The notes under the pieces were generated by a model. The model did no database searches. It worked only from the letters and a program-made list of their open reading frames with translations, and was not told the DNA's origin. Both the position numbers and the translations under genes were made by a program. From positions 1-64,000 of the forward strand of contig DAIRDH010000007.1 in NCBI GenBank assembly GCA_036796255.1: a stretch of DNA of 64,000 nt. The letters are read 5' to 3'. This DNA comes from T3Sed10-241 sp036796255. Lineage in GTDB: Bacteria; Bacteroidota; Bacteroidia; Flavobacteriales_D; Cryomorphaceae. Of the stretch, positions 15,527 to 24,877 are shown in pieces (the stretch's first letter is position 1; each line of letters opens with the position of its first letter).

Positions 15527-17617
15527 ATGGCAGGCATTATAGAAAAGAATAAGTCAGGTGTTATAAGCATGCTTTGTATGGCGAGAAAATATATGGTTGC
15601 GCTTTTTTGTGTGGCGGTATGCGGAGGTGTACTCTTTACACAATCGGTGTTTGCTCAAACCCCGGCGCGTGATAAAGGGCTGAATTTTGATTCTACAAAA
15701 ACGGAACTGTCTTCTTTTGAGTGGTCCTCGTTTCATACCATTGCTGGAATCCAATATGACAAAAGTTTTGTTACTGAAAAACTGCGCCGGCCAGACCAAA
15801 AACTCAATGTATTCGGATACTACCGTTTCTTTGGATACGGGCGCAATATGACAGAAGCTTTTCCCGGGCTTGCTCCATATGAAAGGGCCTTCTCTGTAGG
15901 AGACGGTTACCGTGAGCCCATGCTTTCTTTAAATGTAGTAGGCCGCCCATCTTCAAAAGCCACTTTCGGGACAGAATTATTTATGTTCACACCTTATCTG
16001 GGCACATACCGCGAGGGCAATGAGTTTACCACCAACTTGGGTATAAACTTTTACGGTAACTTCCGCACTGACCATGGAAAATTTGGAATCCGCGCAGGGG
16101 GTATACACTGGTACAACCTAAGTCCCTTTACAATTGGAATATTTCAGGTGCTCGACCGCTTCAGTATTTTTGACCGTACGCCATGGGAGGGAGTCCAGAA
16201 TACGGGGCGCTATCAGAGCTATTACGAACTGGGATCTGCCACAGCGGGAGACCTTCGCTGGGACAATCAAGCCTTTCAAGGACTCATTGTTAATGGCGGA
16301 AGTCTTCCCGGTGATATAGCCTTTGATGTTTTTTGGGGTCGCACCCAGCCAGCCTCTGGCTTGCCCGGGGGAGCCTTGAACCCATTTGAAACCCCAGCCA
16401 ATCTCTCTGCGGGTCAGTTGCCAGATTACCGCGTGATGGCCGGCCTGGCCCGCAGTCTTCCTGCGATCGTATCCGGAGGTAAGCTAGAAAAAACCTTTGG
16501 ACCCAAGAGGCAGCGTGTAGCGTACAACATGATACGCAATGCCGCCATGCTTGATAGCATTAGCACTGCGCAGCGCATATATCAAGTGCACTCATTGACC
16601 TTGGACCTTGACATCAATGGCATTGGAATCACTGGTGAACTGGGCGCCGGAAGTTTTAAAAGCCCAACCTATGCTGAAAAATGGGGCGAAGCGCTTATGC
16701 TACACTTTTTCCTCCCGGCAAAATATACCAAAGTACCTATTGATGTGCAGGTCTATCAGATTAGTAAAGACTTTTTCAACCAAAGCGGAGAAGTATTTAC
16801 CAATTCCAACCCTGATATCCTTGCTGAAATTGGCATTCTGCCGGGAGCAGTGGGCGCCGGGGGTCAACTCACCATGACCAACCAATTGGTGCACAACCGA
16901 AGGGGTATCAATGCCAATGCGAAATTCGAACGTGGCAAGTTTAAATTCAATGTGGGGTGGGGAATTGCGCAGGAAATAGACGCACTCTCTACTACACTTA
17001 ATTACATACACCGAATCAACGGTCTTGCCCTCTCACGGATATACAATCCATTTCCGGCAGGGGCAACAGGCCCTACCGTATTTGGACCCTACAACAGGCT
17101 CTTCTCATACTTCCGCGGCGTTTCCGAAATCGTTCAAACTACCGATATAGATGGAGGTACGGCCGAAGCCATCAACCGGAAGTGGTTCAACTCACTCGAC
17201 CTACAAGCGAAATACAAAACTATGCTGTTCGATAGGGAGCTTTTCTTCTTTTACCTGGGCTCCTTTAGCTCCGCTGAAAGTAAAGCCTCACCTCTCCCTT
17301 CCATGAACGACAACAGCTACATGTTCGTGCAATACCATGAGCTGGATTTATATTATGAACTGTTTCCTGAGTTTATACTCACAGGTTACTTCGGTCTTGA
17401 AAATGCACGGGGTGGACGCTTCACTGATTGGGATTTGGTAAGTCAACTGCCACGAGACCAGCTAGGCACGGCGATAGGGGTAGGCTTTGATTGGGCTATC
17501 GCCGAAAATGCCGGTATCTACGTCCGCTACCGCTGGATGAATTACGAAGACCGCAGTTTTGCACTCGACCGTTACAAGGGAACTGAATTAACCATTGAAT
17601 TGAAAACCTTTTTCTAA
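15527..17617 (+). CDS. Large outer-membrane beta-barrel protein of unknown family
   Basis: 696 residues. A signal peptide lies within the first 43 residues (VALFCVAVCGGVLFTQSVFA); ATG 15527 is chosen because it is 18 bases after the predicted transcript start, though in-frame ATGs at 15569, 15578 and 15593 also give signal peptides. The mature part has many amphipathic strands with aromatic ends (LNVFGYYRFFGYGRN, FGTELFMFTPYLGTYR, AGIYVRYRWMNYEDRSF) and ends in LTIELKTFF, with the terminal phenylalanine usual for outer-membrane barrels. I recognise no SusC, TonB-box or plug domain. It heads an operon with a second barrel and two lipoproteins, and may be a pore or assembly scaffold for glucan handling. 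Function inferred only from context. Confidence 0.8.
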   Translation: MAGIIEKNKSGVISMLCMARKYMVALFCVAVCGGVLFTQSVFAQTPARDKGLNFDSTKTELSSFEWSSFHTIAGIQYDKSFVTEKLRRPDQKLNVFGYYRFFGYGRNMTEAFPGLAPYERAFSVGDGYREPMLSLNVVGRPSSKATFGTELFMFTPYLGTYREGNEFTTNLGINFYGNFRTDHGKFGIRAGGIHWYNLSPFTIGIFQVLDRFSIFDRTPWEGVQNTGRYQSYYELGSATAGDLRWDNQAFQGLIVNGGSLPGDIAFDVFWGRTQPASGLPGGALNPFETPANLSAGQLPDYRVMAGLARSLPAIVSGGKLEKTFGPKRQRVAYNMIRNAAMLDSISTAQRIYQVHSLTLDLDINGIGITGELGAGSFKSPTYAEKWGEALMLHFFLPAKYTKVPIDVQVYQISKDFFNQSGEVFTNSNPDILAEIGILPGAVGAGGQLTMTNQLVHNRRGINANAKFERGKFKFNVGWGIAQEIDALSTTLNYIHRINGLALSRIYNPFPAGATGPTVFGPYNRLFSYFRGVSEIVQTTDIDGGTAEAINRKWFNSLDLQAKYKTMLFDRELFFFYLGSFSSAESKASPLPSMNDNSYMFVQYHELDLYYELFPEFILTGYFGLENARGGRFTDWDLVSQLPRDQLGTAIGVGFDWAIAENAGIYVRYRWMNYEDRSFALDRYKGTELTIELKTFF

Positions 17618-17623
17618 GCCAAC

Positions 17624-19414
17624 ATGAAAAAACACAACATATACATCATTCTACTCGCAGTAGGCTCCTTTCTTTTTCTTGAAAACGGCGTCTATGGACA
17701 GGATGGCTCTGCATTGCCGACGGAGCAAGAAGAAAAGCCCGAGTCTATAGTTAGATTCAATGGATTGGGGCGGACCATTTTGCAAAATACAGAATTGGGT
17801 GGCAATGTGCTCGATACGGATACAATCAGTCCCCGGCGTCAGGTCGATGGAGAGTTTTTATTAGACCTTCAAATCAATGCCCAGCCCAATGACAAGACGG
17901 AAGTGCAGTCCATCTTGCGACTCCGCAATGAGTTTGGTGGATTCTTCGGCGCGGGGATGTCCGTTGAAGTTCGGGAATTATGGGCGCGTGGTATCATTGC
18001 CAATGCACTGAAGTACCATGTTGGTGATATGGATGTGGCCATGACACCTTATACCTTTTTCAATTTTGACGAAGAGGGCTTTGTAAATAACCCCGCAGCA
18101 TTTCAGCCACAGCAAGACATCATCCATTACGAACAATTTTACCACGGTGGCAACACACGGCGTGTACAAGGCGCCAAGCTCGATTTTGGACTCGACTTCA
18201 CACAAGTGCTGAGGGATGCTGAATTTATGGCTTTTGTAGCGCGGGTACGCGGCACTGACTTTTTCACCATTCCATCGCGCTACACCAGTGGAGGTCATGC
18301 CAAATTCAGGACGCGCAGCCTCAGCGACTCTCTGGGTATCATGGGTGATTTTGGATTCAACTTTGTGCACACCTTTGATGACCTTCGCTCAGGTGAAGCC
18401 AACATGGGTATTCGCAATACCATTGGTACATTTAATTGGGATTTTAGGGTATACTCTACTGGCAATATGGCAGTTCACTTTTTGGGTGAAACCGGATTTT
18501 CATCCGTTGAAAATAAAAGAGACACTGTGCTTTTCAGCCGTGACGGCACATTTCTTGACATTGGATTTAAAATGATGCTGCGCCGGCAGAAAATGCAGTT
18601 TTACGGAGCTTTTGTGGACATAGGTCCTGACTACTTTAGCATTGCAGCACAAAGTCGCAGGATAGATCTTGAAAATCAAAAAACATACTACGATCGGTTA
18701 GGAGTAGATCAGAACAGAAGGCAAATGTCACTTTTCGATATTACCCGCGACAGATCCCTCTACACATTCGAACTTTCAGACAACCTGATGGCCTTCGATC
18801 CGCGGTTCAGCAACACCTTGCCTTATGGCATGGCTACACCCAACCGCCGTGGAGTGCGCCTCGGCTTCGAGCAGGGCGGAGGCGATGATATCATCGAAAC
18901 CCATCTTGATGCAGCGTTGATGAGTGAAATACGCGGGCAGGGTACCAACGAACTCAAAAACTTTACCTTGATACGGGCTGCCGCCAATTTGAATATACAC
19001 CAGCAGCTGGATTGGCGCAATAACCTGCGATTTACCCTGGGCTACCAGTTTGAAAATACCAGCAGAGGAGGAGTGGAGATAGAACAGATTGATTTGCAGT
19101 CAAACATGATTGAGCTGGGCCTCGAGGCCGAAATTTTCTCGGGATTTGAAGTGTTATTAGGGGCCAAGTTTCTCGGTGCCCAAGGCAATGAGTTTGTTCC
19201 CCGAATTGATGAGTTTAATATAGTTCGTGATTTCCCGGAACGCTTCCAAGCTGACGACAATGAGCGATTGCTCGCAGCGGGTTTCAAATATACCTTCAAA
19301 GAGGGAGTTTACCTTACCTTGCAGTACCATGCCTTCAATTCGCAGAAAGGGAATAACAATCCAAATGATTTTAACCTGAACCAGGTTTTCGTACTTTACA
19401 ATATGTTCTTCTAA
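17624..19414 (+). CDS. Outer-membrane porin-like beta-barrel protein of unknown family
   Basis: 596 residues from ATG 17624, 6 bases after the previous stop. A signal peptide (IYIILLAVGSFLFLENGVYG) is followed by a barrel of the long porin kind: NGLGRTILQNTELGG, then strands such as LRLRNEFGGFFGAGMSV, MKLRRQKMQFYGAF-like segments around residue 325, and a final strand VFVLYNMFF ending in phenylalanine. The general look resembles alginate-export or other sugar porins, but I cannot assign a family. It lies between the 696-residue barrel and a surface lipoprotein, all on one transcript, and could be the outer-membrane entry route for oligosaccharides in a locus without SusC. Confidence 0.78.
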   Translation: MKKHNIYIILLAVGSFLFLENGVYGQDGSALPTEQEEKPESIVRFNGLGRTILQNTELGGNVLDTDTISPRRQVDGEFLLDLQINAQPNDKTEVQSILRLRNEFGGFFGAGMSVEVRELWARGIIANALKYHVGDMDVAMTPYTFFNFDEEGFVNNPAAFQPQQDIIHYEQFYHGGNTRRVQGAKLDFGLDFTQVLRDAEFMAFVARVRGTDFFTIPSRYTSGGHAKFRTRSLSDSLGIMGDFGFNFVHTFDDLRSGEANMGIRNTIGTFNWDFRVYSTGNMAVHFLGETGFSSVENKRDTVLFSRDGTFLDIGFKMMLRRQKMQFYGAFVDIGPDYFSIAAQSRRIDLENQKTYYDRLGVDQNRRQMSLFDITRDRSLYTFELSDNLMAFDPRFSNTLPYGMATPNRRGVRLGFEQGGGDDIIETHLDAALMSEIRGQGTNELKNFTLIRAAANLNIHQQLDWRNNLRFTLGYQFENTSRGGVEIEQIDLQSNMIELGLEAEIFSGFEVLLGAKFLGAQGNEFVPRIDEFNIVRDFPERFQADDNERLLAAGFKYTFKEGVYLTLQYHAFNSQKGNNNPNDFNLNQVFVLYNMFF

Positions 19415-20449
19415 ATGAAAAAGCAAACACTTATATACAAGATGTCTATACTGCCAAAGTTGGCTTGTATGGGACTTATTCTGAGCATTGCCGCTTGTAA
19501 CCATGAGACAGAGCCTTTCGATGGCCCGAGCCTTGTAGACCGCTTTGGTCCATTCGAAGTAACCCAACCCATTTCAATAAACACGGAATCTGTTGATTTT
19601 GCAGCTGGTGAAACGGTCATTGTTTCTGGTGAATTCAACAAGAATATAGATTGGATCATCAAAATCGAAGGACTCGAAAGTGGTGCGATAAAATTGATTA
19701 GCGGTTTTGATCGCTTTATTGGTGAAGGCAATGCGGAGTGGGAGGGAGGTACTACATCACTTCCATTTTTCAGGGCTGAGCCTTGCAGGTTGACGATAAG
19801 CGTACCAGAAGAGCCTGAATATGGTGACACCTTGTTTGTAGAAACGTTAAGCACTAAGGTTTATCCAGGCAATTTGGTAACAGGTTTTGAGCAAGTAGTG
19901 GGCAACTGTGTTCAAGTGAATGATTTTGAGTTTGAACTGACCCAATCTGGTAGGGTAAACGATGAAGTGGCCGGTGAGGGTGAGTACTTTTTCAGGCTCC
20001 GGGGCACCGACAATGCAGTCGCTGGTAGTCCAACCAACAACTTTTTCGTAGGCCTCGGCACCATTCTTCCATGTGTGAATGGATTAACCTATTTTGAGGT
20101 TCCAACCACAATACCTGAAAATTTGTACTTTAACTTTCATTTACTTGGATATGGCTCGCCTTATACCCGCTGCGTTATTGCTGTTTTTGAGGACTCCAAT
20201 AATAATGGCGTGTTTGATGATGGTGTCGACGGTGGCGGCGAGTATGAGGTAGACGTCAATTATACCGGATGGCGACTGCAGTCTTTCTCAATGGCCGAAA
20301 TTGGTGCCCCTAGTGAAGCACTTGAAAGAATTGTTGCAATAAGGGTCATTCTTATCTCATTAAATAATCTACAGCCAACGCCGCGGGAGCAGGTAAGTTT
20401 TGGCACCGATTTTATTACCTTCACACAGGGTGGTCCGCTCAGGCTTTAA
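19415..20449 (+). CDS. Surface lipoprotein, SGBP-like
   Basis: 344 residues. The ATG directly follows the previous stop codon. A lipoprotein signal ends in the lipobox SIAAC (Cys28). Residues about 45-140 look like an Ig-like domain (FAAGETVIVSGEFNKN), followed by a larger beta domain (about 145-344) that holds an aspartate/asparagine-rich loop, DSNNNGVFDDGVDGGG, resembling a calcium-binding site. The lipid anchor, the Ig-like spacer and a terminal beta-sandwich match the general plan of surface glycan-binding proteins of polysaccharide utilisation loci. No sequence family is recognised. It lies between the porin-like protein and a two-domain lipoprotein in one operon. Confidence 0.72.
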   Translation: MKKQTLIYKMSILPKLACMGLILSIAACNHETEPFDGPSLVDRFGPFEVTQPISINTESVDFAAGETVIVSGEFNKNIDWIIKIEGLESGAIKLISGFDRFIGEGNAEWEGGTTSLPFFRAEPCRLTISVPEEPEYGDTLFVETLSTKVYPGNLVTGFEQVVGNCVQVNDFEFELTQSGRVNDEVAGEGEYFFRLRGTDNAVAGSPTNNFFVGLGTILPCVNGLTYFEVPTTIPENLYFNFHLLGYGSPYTRCVIAVFEDSNNNGVFDDGVDGGGEYEVDVNYTGWRLQSFSMAEIGAPSEALERIVAIRVILISLNNLQPTPREQVSFGTDFITFTQGGPLRL

Positions 20450-20490
20450 TCCTCAACATGACAACAAGCGTTCACATAAATGGAGACAAG

Positions 20491-21690
20491 ATGAGAATCA
20501 TTTTAATTTGGACTGGTATTGCAATGATTGCCTTTCTCTCGGCTTGTGTTCAGTTTAAACCTGCCACATTTTACACGGGTGAGGTGCAGGTCGCGCCTCC
20601 CGCAAAGCCGGAAAAGATTTCACTTGAAGTAGAACCCGTTATTTTCAAAGATGACAAAACAGATGTGTGGGGTTTCGAAAAGGATGAATGCAAGGAAGTG
20701 ACACTCTCCACAGATGTAACTCACTATGGAAACAATGCAATTAAGCTCGTTTGGGACCGCGGCGCTGAAGGTTGCACCTGGGCGGGTATCGGCATAGGCT
20801 GGGACGGATACGCCGGCAAGGACCTCACTTCCATTATGGATTATGCTGCCATCTCTATGTACGTGCGCACGGTAGAGGGTAAGGCCTTTGCATTGCCATT
20901 CGTGCTCACACTTGAAGACTACAGCGGAGGCATGGGTTTTTGCTACACCGCAAATAAATACTTTGAACGCACCACCCTCGACGAAGAGTGGCAAAACGTG
21001 GTGGTCCCACTTCGTGATTTCGACCTTGAAACAGAAAATTTGGATGTAAGCAATATCAAGCAGCTACAAATTGAACTGCAGCAAAGTGGAGCTGTTTACC
21101 TCGACAATATTGAGCTCATCTTTTTCACACCGCAGCCCCAGGAGCCATGGATGGACGAAGAGGAGTTGCCCAACCCAACGGCGCTCCCTATTACTTTGTT
21201 TGACGATGATTTCATCAACAACAATGGTTGGGGAATGATTACAGACCGATGCCAGTCGTTTAATGTTACCGGCAAAGAAAGCGTATCGGGAAGCATGTCT
21301 ATCCATGCCAAATGGAACGCCACCTCTCAGGACTGCGAGCTCACCCAATTTGGCGTTAGCTGGAATAAATGGCATCCCACCAATGTGAAACCCATCATAC
21401 AAAATGGTGCCATTGAATTTAAACTGAAAATGGTTTCTACAGACGCGGGTGAGGACATTTCAATCAACGTTGGGTTTGAAGATTATGACAGAAATAAGTC
21501 TTTTGTGAATCTTCAAAACAGCTACAGCTCAACCGGAAGGTATGGGCAGGTATGGTCAACCGTAACCATACCCCTTTCTTCCTTGCCTGAAAACATTGAT
21601 TTTAAACGTGTGAAGCACCTCTATTTCGAATTTTTGGCTGATGGTGAATGCTACATCGACGATATTCGGCTGGTAGAAATGTTGCCTTGA
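20491..21690 (+). CDS. Lipoprotein with two carbohydrate-binding-like domains
   Basis: 399 residues. ATG 20491 opens a lipoprotein signal (MRIILIWTGIAMIAFLSAC, lipobox LSAC); the frame is open a little further upstream. Two jelly-roll-like domains follow (about 40-215 and 230-399). Each holds a WxG turn near its start (DVWGFEKDEC and NGWGMITDRC), a strand with W and V just before the end (EWQNVVVPLRDF and VWSTVTIPLSSL) and closes with an aspartate-asparagine/aspartate strand (VYLDNIELI and CYIDDIRLVEM). The overall fold resembles CBM11/CIA30-like carbohydrate-binding modules and the two domains of the T9SS protein at 954. It is the last gene of the operon, ending just before a strong terminator. 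Probable role: glucan capture at the cell surface. Confidence 0.8.
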   Translation: MRIILIWTGIAMIAFLSACVQFKPATFYTGEVQVAPPAKPEKISLEVEPVIFKDDKTDVWGFEKDECKEVTLSTDVTHYGNNAIKLVWDRGAEGCTWAGIGIGWDGYAGKDLTSIMDYAAISMYVRTVEGKAFALPFVLTLEDYSGGMGFCYTANKYFERTTLDEEWQNVVVPLRDFDLETENLDVSNIKQLQIELQQSGAVYLDNIELIFFTPQPQEPWMDEEELPNPTALPITLFDDDFINNNGWGMITDRCQSFNVTGKESVSGSMSIHAKWNATSQDCELTQFGVSWNKWHPTNVKPIIQNGAIEFKLKMVSTDAGEDISINVGFEDYDRNKSFVNLQNSYSSTGRYGQVWSTVTIPLSSLPENIDFKRVKHLYFEFLADGECYIDDIRLVEMLP

Positions 21691-21710
21691 GGATAGCGCA
21701 ATTAGACCAC

Positions 21711-21742
21711 AAAAAAACCCGAGACAAGGTCTCGGGTTTTTT
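21711..21742. terminator. Bidirectional intrinsic terminator
   Basis: A seven-A run leads into CCCGAGAC (21718-21725), loop AAG, GTCTCGGG (21729-21736) and six T. The 8-bp GC-rich stem flanked by A and T runs works in both directions, ending the lipoprotein operon on the plus strand and icd on the minus strand. Confidence 0.93.
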
Positions 21743-21760
21743 AGTTTGATGAGTTCAGCG

Positions 21761-24004
21761 TCATACCTTCTCTTCGATCATTTCGAGGATCTGATTGAGG
21801 GTCTTGCTTGGACGCATGGCTTTGGCCGCCATTTCATCGTCCGGGTGATAATAGCCACCTAGCTCTACCGGGGCTCCCTGCACAGCGATCAATTCCTCAT
21901 TTATGGTGTCTTCGTTGCTTCTCAGTGCTTCGGCTACGGCATTAAATGCTCCGCTTAGCTCTGTGTCCTTCGATTGCTCGGCAAGTGCCTCAGCCCAGTA
22001 CATGGCCAGGTAGAAATGGCTGCCGCGGTTGTCAATTTCATTGACTTTGCGTGAAGGCGATTTGTTCTCATCGAGAAATTTGCTCGTGGCTTTGTCAAGT
22101 GTTTCGCTGAGAATGAGCGCGCGAGAATTGTCAGTGGCATTTCCAAGATGTTCTAATGATGCAGCAAATGCCAGAAACTCTCCAAGCGAGTCCCATCGCA
22201 GGTGACCTTCGTTGATAAACTGCTGCACGTGCTTGGGGGCCGATCCGCCAGCCCCGGTTTCAAACAATCCACCGCCATTCATCAGCGGTACGATGCTGAG
22301 CATTTTTGCGCTGGTGCCCACTTCCAAAATAGGGAAGAGGTCGGTGAGGTAATCCCTCAGGACATTTCCCGTTACAGATATGCTGTCTTCACCTTTACGG
22401 ATCCGATCCACGCTAAATTTCGTGGCTTGCACTGGACCCATGACATGAATTTCAAGGCCTTCGGTGTCGTGCAGCGGAAGGTACGCATGCACTTTTTTCC
22501 TGAGTTCGCGGTCGTGGGCGCGGTTCTCATCCAGCCAGAACACAGCTGGTGTTTTTGAAGCCCGGGCGCGATTCACAGCCAGCTTAACCCAATCGCGAAT
22601 AGGAGCATCTTTCACCTGACACATGCGAAATATGTCGCCAACCTCGACCGGCTGTTCCATGAGCAAACTGCCATTGCCATCGGTTACTTTTATCGAACCT
22701 TTGGATTTGATTTCAAAAGTCTTGTCATGCGATCCATACTCTTCTGCTTTTTGAGCCATTAGGCCCACATTGGCCACACTTCCCATGGTGCGGGGGTCAT
22801 ATGCACCATTGGCAATACAATCTTCAATCACTGCTTGGTAAACCCCAGCATAGCTCCGGTCTGGAATAATGGCTTTGGTATCCTGAGCTTTGCCATGCTT
22901 GTTCCACATTTGCCCTGAGGTGCGTATCATAGCCGGCATTGAAGCATCTACAATCACATCGCTGGGCACATGCAGGTTGGTGATGCCTTTGTCAGAGTCG
23001 ACCATGGCCAAATCAGGTCCATTTGCGTAAGCTTCTTCTATATCTTTTTCTACTGCATTGCGCTCATTTTCATGGAGTAATTCAAGTCCGCTGACTACAG
23101 CTGCAAAACCATTTCTGGCACTGATGCCATGCTTGGCGAAAGTCTCGCTGTGCTTCTTGAATACCTGATCAAAAAATACCTCCGTCGCATGTCCAAATAT
23201 GATGGGGTCGCTCACTTTCATCATGGTCGCCTTGAGGTGAACCGAAAATAGTATCCCTTTGGCTTTGGCATCTGCTTTTTCTTTTTCAAAAAATGCCCGA
23301 AGTGCCTTCTGGCTCATTACAGCACTGTCGATAATTTCATCGTGTAGCAGCTGTATATTTTCCTTCAGCACAATTTCCTTTCCGTCATCTGTGTGCAAAG
23401 TTATTTTTGCAATAGTGTCGGCCTCCATGGTCACTGATTTTTCACTTCCGTAAAAATCACCACCCGACATGCTGGCCACATGGGTTTTGGAGTCTGCGCT
23501 CCAGGTGCCCATGCTGTGAGGGTTTTTCCGTGCAAAGTCCTTCACCGCCTTGGGAGCCCTGCGGTCTGAATTGCCTTCGCGCAACACGGGATTTACCGCG
23601 CTGCCTTTTACGCTATCATAGCGTGCCCTAACATCTTTTTCATCATTTGAAGTCGGATTGTCCGGATAATTGGGTAAGGCGTATCCCTGGCTTTGTAACT
23701 CGGCGATGGCCGCTTTAAGCTGTGGAATGGATGCGCTGATATTGGGCAGCTTAACAATATTCGCTTCTGGAGTTTTTGCGAGGTCGCCAAGTTCCGCAAG
23801 GTCATTCGAAGCGCGCTGCGCATCGGTCAACTTTTCAGGAAACTGGCTCAAAATTCTACCGGAGAGTGAAATGTCACGCGTCTCCATTTCAACTCCCGCT
23901 GTGTGGGTAAATGCTTGAAGGATGGGTAGCAAGGAGTAGGTGGCCAATGCAGGAGCTTCATCTGTTTTGGTGTAAATAATGCGTTGCTTTTTGGACATAT
24001 GCAT
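21761..24004 (-). CDS. icd: NADP-dependent isocitrate dehydrogenase, monomeric type
   Basis: 747 residues (745 if the second ATG at 23998 is used; both fit). This is the monomeric IDH family, about 740 residues, unrelated in length to the dimeric enzyme. It begins IIYTKTDEAPALATYSLLPI, a hallmark of the family, and contains NLHVPSDVIVDASMPAMIRT and VGTSAKMLSIVPLMNGGGLF around the active site. It converts isocitrate to 2-oxoglutarate with NADP in the TCA cycle, in the cytoplasm. It is a single transcription unit convergent with the glucan operon and ended by the bidirectional terminator. Confidence 0.97.
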   Translation of the reverse strand: MHMSKKQRIIYTKTDEAPALATYSLLPILQAFTHTAGVEMETRDISLSGRILSQFPEKLTDAQRASNDLAELGDLAKTPEANIVKLPNISASIPQLKAAIAELQSQGYALPNYPDNPTSNDEKDVRARYDSVKGSAVNPVLREGNSDRRAPKAVKDFARKNPHSMGTWSADSKTHVASMSGGDFYGSEKSVTMEADTIAKITLHTDDGKEIVLKENIQLLHDEIIDSAVMSQKALRAFFEKEKADAKAKGILFSVHLKATMMKVSDPIIFGHATEVFFDQVFKKHSETFAKHGISARNGFAAVVSGLELLHENERNAVEKDIEEAYANGPDLAMVDSDKGITNLHVPSDVIVDASMPAMIRTSGQMWNKHGKAQDTKAIIPDRSYAGVYQAVIEDCIANGAYDPRTMGSVANVGLMAQKAEEYGSHDKTFEIKSKGSIKVTDGNGSLLMEQPVEVGDIFRMCQVKDAPIRDWVKLAVNRARASKTPAVFWLDENRAHDRELRKKVHAYLPLHDTEGLEIHVMGPVQATKFSVDRIRKGEDSISVTGNVLRDYLTDLFPILEVGTSAKMLSIVPLMNGGGLFETGAGGSAPKHVQQFINEGHLRWDSLGEFLAFAASLEHLGNATDNSRALILSETLDKATSKFLDENKSPSRKVNEIDNRGSHFYLAMYWAEALAEQSKDTELSGAFNAVAEALRSNEDTINEELIAVQGAPVELGGYYHPDDEMAAKAMRPSKTLNQILEMIEEKV

Positions 24005-24695
24005 AGAATTGTTAATGTTTTGTACCTGAAAATAAAGCGCCGAGAATTTACTTGCAGATGTGCTTATCTGCCTCTAAAGTAATCAGCTGAATGATGTGTT
24101 GCGCTCGAAATTTGGATCGAGCCGCGCAAAAATACGAAACTCATTGCAGTGTATTGGGAGCAATATTAAACGAAGTACAGCTTTTGTATTTGGAGCACTT
24201 ATACAAGCAGGAAATGTGCGGCACTGGGAAGCATCCCTGCGGTTGCTGTGATTGTAGCATCAGAAATTTTGACAGATCTAAATCTCGGGTTTTTTTTCGG
24301 TGGCCTTCGCATGCTTACAACTGGTTCGGGCAGGTTTTCTACAATGTGCTGCCTGTATGCAGGCTTTTTCCACAGTATGGGTTGATCCATTTTGTAAAAG
24401 ATGACTATAGGCATTGCGTTTCCAGACAACTGAAAAGGCCGCAATGATACACGTAGACTTAATAATTTACGGAAATAAGAACCAGGGGTAAATCGTATAC
24501 TATGAATTGTTTAGTCGGTGTCGCAGCCTATTGTTGAAGCGCTTTTGATGATGAGTGAGAGAATGATTATCGATGATATACTTTGATGAATCAACAATAT
24601 TTCAAGCGCTTCGGCACGGGATTTGGCCACGATAGCAATAGTCGATCAAACATATGATTTGGCTTGAAACATCCTCTAACTAAAAATTGAGTCAC
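24005..24695. other. Intergenic region of about 690 bases with no supported gene
   Basis: Open frames here (24091-24447 plus, 24199-24444 minus) give proteins without family features or credible composition. Two copies of the palindrome AAGCGCTT occur at 24537-24544 and 24604-24611, and TTGATGAATCAA at 24583-24594 is a short inverted repeat; these may be promoter or operator pieces for the truncated gene at 24696 but I cannot show it. The region is next to an assembly gap. Confidence 0.5.
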
Positions 24696-24725
24696 ATGAA
24701 AAACCTAATTGTCACCGGAATGCTG
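24696..24725 (+). CDS. First ten codons of a gene cut by the assembly gap
   Basis: ATG 24696 begins MKNLIVTGML and then runs into the N block. The start could be a signal peptide or a Rossmann-type strand; ten residues are too few to choose. The gene's end is not seen after the gap, so the missing stretch may hold one or more genes. Confidence 0.4.
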
Positions 24726-24825
24726 NNNNNNNNNNNNNNNNNNNNNNNNNNNNNNNNNNNNNNNNNNNNNNNNNNNNNNNNNNNNNNNNNNNNNNNNNNN
24801 NNNNNNNNNNNNNNNNNNNNNNNNN
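24726..24825. other. 100-base N run (scaffold gap)
   Basis: Exactly 100 N, the usual placeholder for a join of unknown length. Whatever lies between the truncated gene at 24696 and glycogen synthase is missing, and the order of the two sides relies on scaffolding. Confidence 0.98.
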
Positions 24826-24877
24826 CGAATTTTGACAACAATTTATCTAATTTTAGGCGAAAAGTAAAAAGGACAAT

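Noticed and set aside
24091..24447. Open frame of 118 codons on the plus strand (and 81 codons on the minus strand, 24199-24444)
   Set aside because: Cysteine-, arginine- and tryptophan-rich without any family pattern; the two frames overlap on opposite strands; no promoter fits.
24537..24611. Two AAGCGCTT palindromes as an operator or attachment site
   Set aside because: Eight-base palindromes 67 bases apart with different flanks; too little to support a site.
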